Of a DNA stretch of 64,000 bases, positions 1 to 12,896 are shown in pieces. Source of the DNA: Neurospora tetrasperma FGSC 2508 (Eukaryota > Ascomycota > Sordariomycetes > Sordariales > Sordariaceae); NCBI RefSeq assembly GCF_000213175.1, contig NW_009799099.1, positions 5,582,179-5,646,178 of the forward strand, read 5' to 3'. The translations under genes and the position numbers were made by a program. The notes beneath the pieces are model-generated. The model saw only the letters and a list, made by a program, of their open reading frames with translations. It had not been told where the DNA came from and made no database searches. Within the stretch, counting starts at the first letter, position 1; every line of letters begins with the position of its first letter.

Positions 1-769
1 CGTCCCGAGCAACTTGAATGAAATAGAGCAAGTACATCAAAGAAAAAAGTGATCAATGGCTCCTCCCCTATCGGAATAAAAAACAAAAGCTTCTTCTTCT
101 TTCCGTTCCACTATGTTGGTAATGGACACCTCCACCACTCTCCAGTCTCCGCCGGGTTGTCCTGGCTTCCGTCTTCCGTCTTCTGGAGCCGGACAGCCGG
201 GCAGCCGGGCATGTCTCAACGACTAATCATCTCCCTCAACCACCCCCAGGGCACCTCCTCGCTCAACCAGCACTTCTTCCTCATTCTTAGGCATATGACC
301 ATAATGTAGCATGTGTAGTATAATATATTGTGCCTGGAGGTAAGTCTACCTGTAACTTGTGTGCTGCTTATGCTTATATCCATACATCTTTTCTAGGTGG
401 GTAAGCTGTCCGTCCGTCCGTCCGTCCAACCCTATTACATTCGGAATGTAAAGGTCTTGGAGCACTTTGATGTCTTCGTTCCACTTCTTTCTCTTTCTCC
501 TTTCTACGGCTGCCTTTCCGTTTTCCGTCCGTCCGACCCTATCTATCCGATAGGTCATAATGGTCTTTGAATCCATGAAATGAACATGCAAGTTGACGAA
601 TGTAGCAAATGCTCAGCTCAAACCCACCCACCCGTTCACCATCTAGTACTACAAAAGGAAAACAATGCAAAGAAAGCAATTTCCTCCTCCTCCTTCACGA
701 ATTCAGCGCTGCGATATCATGCTCTTCATATCTTCCCTTGAGGAGGCTTCCAGGAGACGAACATCGGGA
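1..769. other. Intergenic region downstream of INO80
   Basis: No gene is supported here. The stretch is the 3' flank of INO80 and carries a short GTCC tandem repeat near 410-428. The open frames are short, overlap on both strands, and lack splice signals or protein-like composition. Confidence 0.5.
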
Positions 770-3700
770 TCAGATATCAATCTCCCCATCAGCAATAGCC
801 AATCTCTGCTTGGTCGTCTTGGCCTTTTTGCTTCCACCCGTCTTCCTCTTCTTCGCCGCTCCTCCCGCTGCTCCCTTTCCATCACCTCCCTCACCACCGG
901 CAGCACCATTAGGCGTAGCCGTTCCGCTACCCTTGATATTATTCCCTCCATCATCAAAGTTGCCCTCACCTGTAATCAGTTAGCATCATTTCATTCGTTT
1001 GGTCACAGTCATGGACAAAGAAAGACTCACCCTCATGATACATCTCATCCAAACTAACCTCCTTCCCTTCTCCCCCAGCACCTCCCCTCTTCCTCTTGTT
1101 ACCTCCCCTGCTCTTCTTCTGCAACTTATCCAACTCTCCACTCTCCAACAGCTCGCGCTCCCTCTTCTCAATCATCTCCGCCTGCTCATCATCCGCCAGC
1201 CACATGGCGATATCGCGGTTCCTGTTCTCAGGCGCACGACGACCAGAGAAGTCCACACCGCCACCAGCAGCCGAAGAGCCACCCGTGATAACCACGCGCT
1301 GGACTTCTTCCTTTTGCATGGCACGCTTGCGGATGCGTTCCTCGATCGTGCCCTTGGTAATAAGACGGTAGACAGTAACCTGCTTGGTCTGACCCAGACG
1401 ATGGGCACGATCCATGGCTTGCGAATCGATGGTCGGGTTCCAATCCGAGTCGTAGAAGATGACGGTGTCGGCAGAGGTCAGGTTGATGCCCAGACCACCG
1501 GCACGAGTAGACAACAGGAAGATGAAGATCTCGGGGCGGGTCTGGAAGTCGGCAACGGTGTCGCGACGGTCTTCGAGCTTGGTTGAACCGTCGAGTCGGC
1601 AGTACTTGTAGTTGCGGTAAGTAAGATACTCTTCCATGAGATCGATCATGCGCGTCATTTGGAAGTAGAGGAGGACGCGGTGGCCATTCTCCTTGAGCTC
1701 GCGCAGGAGCTCGTCGAGCTTGGCGAGCTTGCCCGAGTCGGTGACAAAGCGGCGCATCGACGGGACGGTGATGTTGGTGAACTTCTGCTTCTCCTTGTCT
1801 GGCGCAGGGAGCAACGCTGGCGGTGGGTAGCGTGATGGCGGCACCTTTTGTACGACGAGCGCCTTCTCCTCGGCCAGGGTAGGTCCAAAGAGGACCTTGC
1901 GCATGGGAGCGTTAAACATGATGTTCTCCCGCTCAACCACTGCGCTACGGCTGTCGCAGACCACCTCGATAGGAGGAGCCGAGGCCTTGGGAGCTGCAGC
2001 CTGCTCGAGACGACCGAGGCCAGTCTCGGAGAATGCACTCCGGGAGACATTCATCAAACTGCCCAGAATGCCTTGCTCAGTGATCTCAGCCAAAGGCCTC
2101 CGATCCTCACGTTCCCTGATCTGGAAGAGGGCATGCGCCGGAGTGAAGTTCAAGTCCTCCGGCTCATCGTAAGCGATCTTGATCTTCGCAAGCCGGTTCT
2201 TCTTGGTGGACATCTCGACAGCCCGAGCAAAGAGATCCTTGTGACTAGCCTGGTATGCCTCCTCGTAGCTTGTGTCGGCAAAGCGCAACCATGAGAAGTT
2301 GTCAGTCCCGGCTAGGCTCTCACGGATATGCTCCGGAGTCCAGATGTTGAACTTCTCATTGAGCCACTGGTTCCGCCATCCAGCGACCTGGTTGTCTTCA
2401 CCAGCCTTGTGCAGCCGTCCTCCGTCGCGCCAGAGCAGTCTAGGCAGCTCGTACTGGATCAAGCTGCGCGTAGAGTAACCGACGGTAACCTGGCTACCCT
2501 CACGGATGAACGAGGCTGTCTCGGCAAAGTAGCCGAACGAGTACGGCGAAGCGGTATCCGCCCGCTCGAAGAGGTCAGGGTGGTTGCACACCTTACGGAA
2601 CTGCATGACGAGATTCATGAGACTAGCAGAATCGTCGTCGCCCAGTGTCGCCTTCTCGATGAGGTCCATGATGCTGATCTGATTGCGCAAATTGGCGTAC
2701 ATGGCACGCTGTCTGTATGTGAGATCGCAGAAAACGTCCATCTCGATCTTGTCGCCGAGTTCCTTTTGGACATGCTTCTTGACACGACGCAGCATAAAGG
2801 GTTTGAGGATCATGTGCAGACGCTTCAGCTGGTCCTCGTTGAGCTTGGTATTACTCTGAGCATGAGACTCAATGTCCTTAGAGAACCATTCACTAAACTC
2901 ATCGTGAGAGTCGAACAGTGACGGCATGATGAAATGCAGCAGGGCCCAGAGTTCCTGCATGTTGTTCTGGATAGGGGTACCCGTCAACAGGAGACGGTTA
3001 CGGCAGTGGAAGCCCAACAGGCACTTCCAACGCGAACTCTGTGAACTCTTGATAGCCTGGGCTTCATCCAGGATCATGTACTGCCACTTCATCTTCTGGA
3101 AGTACGCAACATCAGAGACAACGAGTTGGTACGAGGTAATCATGACATGAAAGGGGGCGTCCTTCTTGTAGGTCGTGTGCTTGCGATCCCAGAACTTACG
3201 CAGCACCTTACGGTCGCCTGCAGTACCCCAGTAAGGGAGCACCTTGAACTGGGGAACGAACTTTGTGATTTCCTGCTGCCAGTTGTGCAGGGTCGATGCA
3301 GGCGCAACAACCAGGAAGGGACCCCAGATATCGTACTTCTCGGCAAGGTAGGCCATGACGGAAATGGACTGCACCGTCTTTCCTAGACCCATTTCGTCGG
3401 CCAGGATACCGTTGATGCCTTGCTCGTACAGGTTGACGAGCCAGTTGAGACCCTTGAGCTGGTACTCCTTGAGCTGGCAGTTGAGAAGCTTGGGCTGCTC
3501 GATCTCGACGTCGCCCATCATGGTTGGGTTCTGGAAGTTCATCTCGCCATCCTCATCAAGCTTGGACTCTTCCTTGTTGAACTCCCTAGCCTTCTTCTGG
3601 GCCTCGGCAATAGCATTCTGCGCATTCGCCATGGCAGCAGCCCGCAGCGTCGATTCATCTTCGGCGTCAAAGTCGAGATTCTCAAAGTTGGTAACCTTGG

Positions 3701-6700
3701 CACCAATGGGGCCAGTAGGCACCTCGATGTCCATCTCGTTCTCTGGGATCTTGTCCTTCTCAGCCGCGATCTCATCGGGGTGGTCCGTGCTGCGCTCCAC
3801 CTCGTTAGTTTTGATCTTCTTGCCAATGAAATGGGAGTACAGTTCGGTCTGCGAGATAAGGAAGTTGAGCTTCCTCTTCTGGCGAGCGGCTTCGCGGTCT
3901 GCTTCCTCCTTGCGAGCGTTCTCCAGCTCTTGCTTTTCAGCTGCCTTTCGGAGATCACGCTCTTCACGCTCGTTGCGCTTCCAGAAGCCCATCATGTCAC
4001 GCATGACACGCTTGGCACGAGCTTGCAAATCCTTGGTGCCCTTGTTGGTACGGAGTTGCCATCTCTTGGCCTCTTTGGACGCGAGGATGGCAGTCTTCTT
4101 GAGGTTAGAGGACTTGGTAGAATACGAATCGATCGCCAATCTGAACACCTTGTTGACGTCCTTCCTAGCAAGATCGCGCCAAATCTGGTCATAGATCTGG
4201 TTGAAGCCCTTGGACTGGAACTTGAGTTCCAACGGGTCCTTGGGTTCCTCCACAACCTTTTCCTTCACCACCTTCTCTTTGGGCTCCTTAGGCTCCTTCG
4301 GCTCTTGAGGCTCCTTGTTCTCCTTATCCTTGTCCACATCAGCCTCCTTGGGCGCCTTAGTCTTGGTGAGCTTGATGCGGATCTTGTTGGTTTCTTCCTT
4401 GGGCGGCAGCTCGAGACCGGCATCAAGAGCGGCTTGGGCAGCTTCGGCGGCATCCTTCTCGGCCTGCTTCTGCTCCTTGGATTTCTTGGGTCTCGCGCCG
4501 GCACGACCCTTACCCTTCGTCTTACCAGGCTCCATGTTCTCGGCCTGGAACGTAGCCATAGTACCGCCTTCCAGGTTCGGCTCGATGGGACCGGTGTTCC
4601 GCGACGGGCCCTTGATGCCCTTCTGCAAAATGAGGCGGGTCTGTTGAACTTTCTTATTCGCCCGTTCTGCTTCGCGCATGTACTTCTGTCTTTCGGCTTC
4701 ATCCTGCGCTGCAGAGGCCCTAGCCAAGGCGGCTGCCTTTGCCTCCATGGTAGTGGCCATGGACTTCTCGCGCCGCCTCTTGCGCTGCATGTCCTTCTTG
4801 CGCTCCTTCTCGGCAAAGAGCTCGCGCTCCCGAACCTCCTGCAACGCATCATCGTAATTAAGATCATCATATCGACGCTTGCCAAAGTCGGCATGCAGCT
4901 TGAGCTTCTGGGCTTCGACTTCGGTGTAGTCGGCTCTCCTCTGTCGGCGCTGGCGGAGGTCGCGTTGGTTCATCTGTTGCCTCTTGTACTCGCGTCGCTC
5001 CCTCCACAAGCGCAACTCCTCCTCGAATTCGTCCTCGTGGGGAAGCTCTCGTGTTTCGATTCGATCCATCGCTTTCCTGATCTTCTCCTCATTCTCCGCC
5101 GAGAATGTCTTTTGTTGCTTGGGAGCACCGTTGGCCGTTCTCTTGGCCGGAATGCGAATGTTGGGCAGCGGACTCTCTTGCTTGGTCGACCCTCGTCGCC
5201 CCTTGGGAGTGGACTCGGAGTGCCTGATGTCAGAGATGCGTGGTTGCTTGGGCTGGCGCGGTTTCCTCTCCTTCTTCTCCTTGACGACCTTCTCGGATGA
5301 GTCGGCGCGCTCGACCTTCATGGGAACGTCGTCGTCATCATCCATGTTGTTGGGTGAAGTCGCACGGGGTCTAGGAACGGGCTCGGAGCTCGAGAGAATA
5401 TTGGAAAAGGACATGACACCAGCGGCACGGCTAGGGTTCTAGAAGCAAAAATTGCTGTCAGCGACAGGGTTACGTGAAAGAAGGGGGAGGACAAAGGGAG
5501 GGAGGATGGACATTGCCGATTGGTACATGGGGACGAAGAGCGAAAGAGCTTACGGTTGATGTAGCGGGAGACATCTTGGAAGGTGGCGAATCGTTCCTGC
5601 CTAGAGCCGGTAGTGCGGTGGAAGTTATGCCGTTTGTGGGATTAGCTAAGACGGCGCTTCGTATGGTGGGAGAGGCCATGCTTGGTGGTCTGAGTGAAAG
5701 CCTGGGGCTGATGGATCCGGTGAGACTGCCGACACTAGCTGGTGCAGCTATGGATGCCGGATGGGAAAGCGCGGCTACAGGACTACGCGTCGCAACAGTA
5801 AAGTTGGACGGAGCTGCAATCGATGAAGACGACGTATTATCGACCGGGTAGTTTTCCTTTTTCCTGGTGTTGTAATAATCGGCCGAGGACGGGGAATAGT
5901 TGTACGGATCGCGGGCCTAATGATGGCAGGAAGGCAAAGATTTGGTCAGTGAATGTGGAACAATTGAACATGCCAGCAGCAGTGCTTGGCAAGGGATGGT
6001 GCAGCGGAAGGAGAGTAGTATTTAAACGGTGGTGGTTGTTGTTGTGGTGGTGGCGGCGTGCACTTTTGTAAATTTTGGACCATCACCCAGCGGCCAAGGT
6101 TATGCAGGGCTGACTTGTTTTTGGTCACTACTGCATTGAGAACCTTGGGGGCAGGGCGGGTGAAGGGGTGAATGTAATTACGGTATTAAGGGGAGGGATG
6201 AAGTTGGTGATGTGTGGGATGGTGGTGTTGAAAGAAAGGAAAGGGAACGGGAATGGCGGGCGGTGAATAAAGGACGACGTGACGGGGTTGTGGTGCTGGG
6301 ACCAGAAAGTTTGTCATGGCCATTCGACTCAGGCAGGTGTGTGTTGTGTGCGTATTGCAGTGTGGTGGTTTGGTGGTTCAATGACTGTTGAGGCTTGTGG
6401 TGGTGATTGCTAGTGTGCTGATTCGGTGGATTCCATTTGCCGTAGTGAATGGATGGATGGATCTTGGCTTACCTTGTTGCTGGCCGAGCCCGAAGCGGAA
6501 GTCTGGGTCGCGTTTCGCCAGGAGGAGCCCGTGTCGGAATGGCCCGAAACCCTGCGGCGCTGTGATTCCCTTGTTGTACCCCGGTGATCACGGTCGCGAT
6601 CTCGATCTTTTCGTGGACTCGAGCCACTAATGCTGTTGCTGGCCTCGGCGGTTGGGTCGTAAAAGCTGCCGCCTGTCGATGATTTTTCGCGTACTGACGA

Positions 6701-7522
6701 ATCCCGATCGCGGAACGATTCTGCCGGCGAATAGTAGGCCGATGGCGCGTGCAGTTGCGATGCTCGGGCTGGCGGTTGGGAGCTGGACGAGACCGTGATG
6801 GAGTTTCCGATGCCTCCTGCTGACAGAGGTAGCGAACTCGATGCCGGGGCCGGAGCTGATAGGCCAGCGATGGGTGTAATGGCGGGTGGAGCTTGCAACG
6901 AGGACGGCGGCGGCGGCGGCAGCGAGGGTGCGGATGCTGCGACAAAGGGATTGGGATGGTGGTGTTGTTGATGTTGTTGGCTTGGTGTTGGAGGATTAAG
7001 AATTGAGGGCGGACCCGTGGGTGGTGGTGGTGGTGGTTGACTGCTCAGACTGCCGGCGGCACCTAGCGCGTTGTTGTTGTTGTTGTTGTTGTTGTTGGCG
7101 TTGATGGTGGACGTGGGAGGCGAGGCCGTAAAGGGTGCTAGATGTGGTGGTGCAGCAGCGTGTGCTGGAGTCGCCAGAGAGGAAAGTGGATGACGGTATT
7201 CCGACGGTTGCTGCGTCGGCGATCGTAAATTGAACGAGGACGAGCTGTGCGGCGTCGCGCGCATAGAATTTGTCAAGGAGGTCGGCGGCACTGATCCTGC
7301 AAATCCATGGAGCGATGATGACGCTGCTGGTGGTGGTGGTGCTGCTGCTTGGGATTGTACGGCGCTGTTGCTGCTCACTGGGTTGAGAATGTCGCGCAGA
7401 CCTCCGCGTGGTGGTGGTGGTGCTGGACCTGGACCGGCGCCGTTTCCTCGATCTCCTCTCCCTTCTGTTCCATCCTCGTCAAAATGAGGAGGTCGCTGCA
7501 GCACTGTCGAGAAGTGGTCCAT
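770..7522 (-). CDS. ino80: INO80 chromatin-remodelling ATPase (four exons)
   Basis: Catalytic subunit of the INO80 complex, which slides nucleosomes and acts on H2A.Z in transcription, replication and repair in the nucleus. I read four exons: 7522-6473, 5916-5554, 5438-1031 and 969-770, about 2006 residues. Junctions are GTAAGC/TTAG, GTAAGC/CTAG and GTGAGT/ACAG, all in phase. The N-terminal 480 residues are low-complexity (Pro, Ser, an Asn run from a GTT repeat on the plus strand near 7073-7097). A DBINO region lies near residues 870-1000 (around [12 protein letters not shown]). The SNF2 half has DEMGLGKT near 1150, DEAQ near 1260 and [10 protein letters not shown]. The second RecA half, after the INO80-type insertion, has [10 protein letters not shown] near 1785 and DRAHRLGQ near 1817. 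The C-terminus is basic. The 1482-codon exon alone would start at an internal Met, but the frame continues upstream through a good acceptor. The length fits the fungal INO80 proteins I remember (just under 2000 residues). Confidence 0.95.
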
Positions 7523-10500
7523 GCCGGCTGCTGTCTGTCTGGTGTCTGGTGTCTACCGTGTACCGGTCCCCCCTCAATTTCCAGTCCAAACGTACAAAGT
7601 ACAATGTCAATACAACAATGTCTCGTTCTTTTTTCTGTCTCTGTCTCTGACTCTGTCTCCGTCTCTAGCTTGCTTGTATACCTAATCTCTACGTGTTATC
7701 GGTATCCCATCGGACGAGACGATTGCCGGCGAGTCCCTATTTCCACTGCCTTGCTTGTACTTGGGCGCGATCCAAACAAAGTGGGCGCGGCGCAAGGAAG
7801 AGCGGCGAGCTTGCTCTGTTATGCTCTAGTGCATTTGTAGAGGTGGTTTTGATGCTTCTCGACTGCGTTGCTCTAGAATTCGGTCGATTCGGGGTCGGAA
7901 TCAATGACTTTGTCTTGGCCGTTGCGGCTGATCGGTCGGGTGGCGGTGGTGGTGGTTTGGCTGCTACAAGCGGTTGTTGTCGCGACTTGCGGATCGGACA
8001 GAATGGCGGCAACCCGAGATGACAAGCTGAGGGGCAGAAGCTATTCGGAAACTAAAGCTGTCGCAACGCAGTTGTCGCTAGGCAGTAACTGCAGTCGTCA
8101 CGGGAAAGATTGGGAGCAATCGTCCAAGAGTCGCAATGACAGCTGAAACACTACTAGATGGTGACTGGTCTTGATGGGCAGCAAGTAATCGCTGTGGTGG
8201 TGATGGTTGTGTTGGTGGTGGTGATGTGGGATCGTCGGATGACGGGGGGAGCGAGTCTGGATGGAAGCCAGATTGTAAGGTGGTTGAGATGACACAGCAC
8301 GGAAGAGGAGAAATGGCCGATGGAGACCCGGACAGGAACGGTGTGATGGTGTTGGGAGTCGTGGTGATAGCGCGGAATGGCAAGAGGTACTTCGCGATGG
8401 TCAGTTGTTGTTGACAGCCTTGACCATGATGGTTGCCCGGCTGGTCCGTTCTATTCCGGCTGATGGCCACATCTACAGGTACTTGCTCTTTTTTGGGGGG
8501 GTCTATCTGCGTTGTGTGCGTGTCTGTGGAAATGCAGACTCTTCACACTTTCTCTCTCCCTCTCTCTCTCTCACCGGAGACGTGCCCCTTTCGTAAGGCC
8601 GCGCTGCTGCTGGTCTTCCAGTTGCCTCTCGTGAAGGATGAGCGATCCATCCATCACTGGGGGGGGGGGGAAAAGAGGCCCAGTCTGCCCACCCCAGTCC
8701 AGCACCACATTGGATGCATCCCATTCCCGTTGCAGCAGATCCATTTCCCGGCTTCTGATTGGCCTTGTACCTCCACGACCCGCTGCACGCACCTGCCCTG
8801 TGCCCTACTGCCCTGTGCCCTGCAACTCTGCGCTCCGCGAAAGACGTCAGCCCACCGCGCTAGACCCACCGACTTGGTCCCTGTCCTGTTAGGCCCGCGT
8901 CTGTTTCTTAGCCTGTCCGCCTGTTACCCGAGGCTTGAGTTGGACAGAACCATCACGGGATGATACTTTGAGCATCATCACCATGTGGTGATTAGTTGGC
9001 ATTGTCACTTGGCTTGCTTTTTGCGCCGCGAAACGTATACTCCTTGGTATTCGAGTATTTTTACTATAACATCAATCTGGTGATATTACAAGCTGAACGC
9101 GTATGATGTTTCATCTCCCGGTCGCTCGGGCTGTGTCCGGTCAGAGTCATAGCTGAAAAACAACGCCAAGCCAAGGCACGATTTTCTCATCTGAACCACT
9201 CCATTGATGTGGACGAGAACTGCCGAAGTGCTATGCCAGCCCGCGAAATAGAAAGACACAGTCAACGCCCAACCATTAAACTTGCCAACCTACTTATCTT
9301 TTCGTTACATGAAGATCCACCCTCCTTCACCATGAGCGTAGAGCAACATTCGATATTTTGGCATCACAAACTCCAATGTCGAATTTTTACCAGAATTTTA
9401 CCATCATGCTTCTTCGAAAAATCTCCAGCCTTGGCGCGATCGAAAGAACGGACGGGGTGCACGCGCGGAACGCGGCCGGCTGGGGCGGGCGGTACGGTAC
9501 GTACCCCTGCGACGGGACTTCAATGATTCTGGGGCCTGGAGAAAAAGCCCGAGGCCACATCGCCCATGTTGTTGTTCCAACCTCGCACTACCCATTTTGC
9601 CCTTCACCTCCTTGTTTCCGACATAGTTTCCTCCATTCTTTTGACTTTTGAATTGACATATCCATCCTTCAGAGAAGGCGAAAGGACCTAAACAATTAGT
9701 TATGATGCCAGGGCAGCAGCTGAAAAACTTGTAATTTTCTCGAATGTCGTGCAGACCGCCCTGCCGCCTACCCTGTTGTTGGCTGGCTTACCCTGCCCTG
9801 CCTACTTACGTTGGCCCGGTCGAGAAAATCAATCAGAATTCAAAATTCGATGGTCGCCTTCAAGTTCTTTTCCTCTTGCCGCTAGGTACCAGCAGAGCTC
9901 ACTGAGTGGTACGTGCGCAGAGGTACGTACCTTATTAGCTCAATGATAACCAATGAGATTGCGAATTCATCATTGCCTGCCGGGAATTGCCGGCCGCCGG
10001 CAGTGCAGACCCAAACTGCAGTGTTCGCAGTAAGCACGAGGACTCATGTTCCAGATCAGATGACATAACCTGAGAAATTGGTTCATCATGTTTCACTTTG
10101 TCAACTACGAACCCACGACTCCCACGCGGGATTTTCGAGACGATTGCACGTACACCGGTACCTTGAAACTGTGACTGCCCGCTCGCTCTGGCTCGCCGGA
10201 GCAGAACTTGCTGTAAACCTCGTGTTCGAAACGGATGGAACTTGAATAACAGCACCATCAAGAATCCTACTTTGAACAATAAGTACCCTGCCTGCTCTGG
10301 GGACGCCAACACAGCGGACGGGACAAAGAGATGAGCGGGATCGCCTGACACGGCGGCGGACGGGCAACCTTGAAGGTTGTTCAAGCCAAGGCCACGTAGA
10401 ACGCACCGAACGAGGCACGTAAGCCAGACAGGCTCTAGATGTACATTGCACAGGCGGGGCAGGACAAGCTCAAAGCAAGCGAGCAAGATGAGACCAGCCG

Positions 10501-12896
10501 GCATGACACCAAGACAACATGAAGCAAGTGTGGAAGTCGAAAAAATTTACTCAAAGGTGCGCATCTCAGCCACCATCCCCGATAAGCAAGAAAAAGGGTA
10601 CTTTCGTATGTATCTCTAGCATCAGGAAGGTTGAGTGTGTGGTGGTCTAACAGATCTGGACAAATTCACCAGGGTAAGAAAAAGAAGTATGTATTAACAA
10701 AAGGAAAAGGCGAAGACATAACATCATGCCATGGACATCATCACGACAAAATTATCAACTTAGCTGACGGAGTCGGAGCATAGGGTACGTATATCTTACC
10801 ACCACACTGATTTCTCTTTTCGAATCGATTGCCAGAATCTTCCACCTATACGCTCAACTGCCTGATTGGGAGAGGATAAGTTGCTCAACCAAAACCAACC
10901 TGCCAATATAACACAGCTCACCAGACATCTGGCTATAAGTCTGCTGGTCTGCTGGACATAAGCCTTTAGAAAGACTTCTTTCTGCATAAAAATTAGTCTT
11001 TTATAGTGTCAGTGGAATAAAGCCGCAATTTTACAGATCGGACAGTGCTAGTATCTCTTGACGAGCATCATAGATAATTAGGTAGTTACAACACTTTCCA
11101 ACTAGTATAAATGTTCATCATCATGCGCAAGATGCCCAGAGGGCATGAGCAGCCATCCACTTCACCTTTTCGCAGCTTTGATCCAGATTCAAATTTCGGC
11201 GGGAGGCCTGTCATAGAAGAGACGATAGGTATTTTTCTTGGCTCAGGGTTGGGTTAGGCAGGGCGGGTTGGGATTCCGGTCGATGGAAGCCGGAGCTGGA
11301 GCTGGAGATAGAGCCGGAGCTGGGCCGGGACCTAAACAGGAATTGTGGGTCTCTTTCGGACCGGGTACATACCGCAGAAACTCGGACCATCCATTTTGAG
11401 GGTTTCCTGGAAATCAGGCCTAGACTGTGAGCATGCCCGCCTGAAACTGTATGAGAGACAGCGACTTAGGATATCCCACCTTCCAGCAGCTTTGATGGAT
11501 GGGAAGGAAGGATAGGGCACCAGAAGAATCGAGTTACTGTCCTCCGGGTGGCAACGCATCGGCGTCTCGAGGCGTCGAGGTCTGCTCAGGCCTCAGGGTC
11601 CAGCTCAACATTCCGGCCAAGCGTCGCACCAAAGTATTAACCCTAACCCTTCAGGATACACAAAGCCACGGCGGCGTCCCATCGACGATACAATGATTCA
11701 CAAACGTGTCGGTGATAAAAGGCACTGAACTCGAATGATCTGGACTGACATGTTTCTGTGTGATTCATAATGACTATACCTGATACTAAATCCAAATTGC
11801 TAAACCACGTGCTGCTGTGAGCAACGAACCCCAAGGCTCAACGGTCGGTTCAGCCACCCAAGGGGTTGATGAGGTAAGCGATGCAAGCAGTGGCACATGC
11901 AGCGGTGGGGGGTGGAGTGACGTCAACCGAAAACGAGCGTCTGCCCCAACACGTGTAGCAATTCGACAAGTGCAAGTCGCTGATGGGAAAAGTGTTTGCT
12001 GGATTGTGTGCATGAACGAGATAAAATGGATGTGGGCAGAGCAAGACGGTGAGGACGGACAGGATGGACATTTTCTCAAAATCCGGCAAAGCGAATCGTC
12101 TTTCATCTTTGCCATTGTTCTTTTCGAGGGTCTAGCCAAGCCAACACTCGGGCCAGAGTTGAACAAAAAAAAAGATTCCAAAAAGTTGTCGAATGCATCG
12201 TTTGGAGCGCTGACCAACCGATAAGCAGACGATAAGCCAGCCGTTGTTGCCTTGTGGCCTGACCGCTACCTCTAGCGTAGAGGTACCTAATTGCCAAGGC
12301 TGCTTCGTTATCAGATGGCTTTTGGCGGGCAGTATCAGCAAATCGTTATCAGAGAATTTGTGAAAATTCAAAGCCCCACCATAGGTCCCTGGCAGAGCCA
12401 CTGTGAGTGAAGGACGGAGGGAGGCTCGAGTCCTTGTCGCCCGCCCCGCCGCTTTGAAGTTTTGGCAGTGACAGTGCAATCGCCCCCCCACCTCTTCTGC
12501 CCTGGCAGGCCTGGTTGGGTACAAGCAAAATCGCAAGCCAAGAACGTGTACTGGACCCCCAATCATTCTTTGCCTTCGACCGAACCCGACATTTGACTTT
12601 GACTGTCCCCGTCTTGCTTGCTCTCTTTTTTCCTTTCCACCTCCCCTTGTGTGCTCGACGGTCGGTTTTTTTGTCTGTCCAGAGAGTGTGTGTTTTTTCG
12701 ATCGGATTCCTTCTTAGTCCGTCCACCACTCCCTCCAGTCCCCATCACTATTTGTTTGGTGATTCTGTTTAGAGAGAACTAGATTCTTTCGACACCTTCT
12801 TTTTTTTCAACCCCCCCAAAGGTATCCCTTTGTGTTTGTGCATCGTCGCCAACACAACTCCACCAAACCAAATCAACCACAGAATCATCACTCAAG
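7523..12896. other. Long intergenic region between INO80 and ARB1 (divergent promoters)
   Basis: This 5.4 kb spacer separates two divergently transcribed genes. It holds CT-rich tracts near 7620-7670 and 8540-8575, a G run near 8660, and pyrimidine-rich sequence at 12600-12830 that fits the ARB1 leader. A two-unit telomere-like motif (aaccctaaccct) lies near 11638-11651. The longest open frame with an ATG (10504-9935, minus, 189 codons) has no recognisable domain and I do not call it. Long untranslated leaders for both genes are likely. Confidence 0.5.

Noticed and set aside
3420-5300. 626-codon plus-strand ORF
   Set aside because: Exact antisense of the INO80 coding exon; Leu/Leu-Gly-rich composition is the mirror of Lys/Glu-rich codons.
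9935-10504. 189-codon minus-strand ORF with ATG
   Set aside because: No family, no codon bias of the real genes, isolated in a long spacer.
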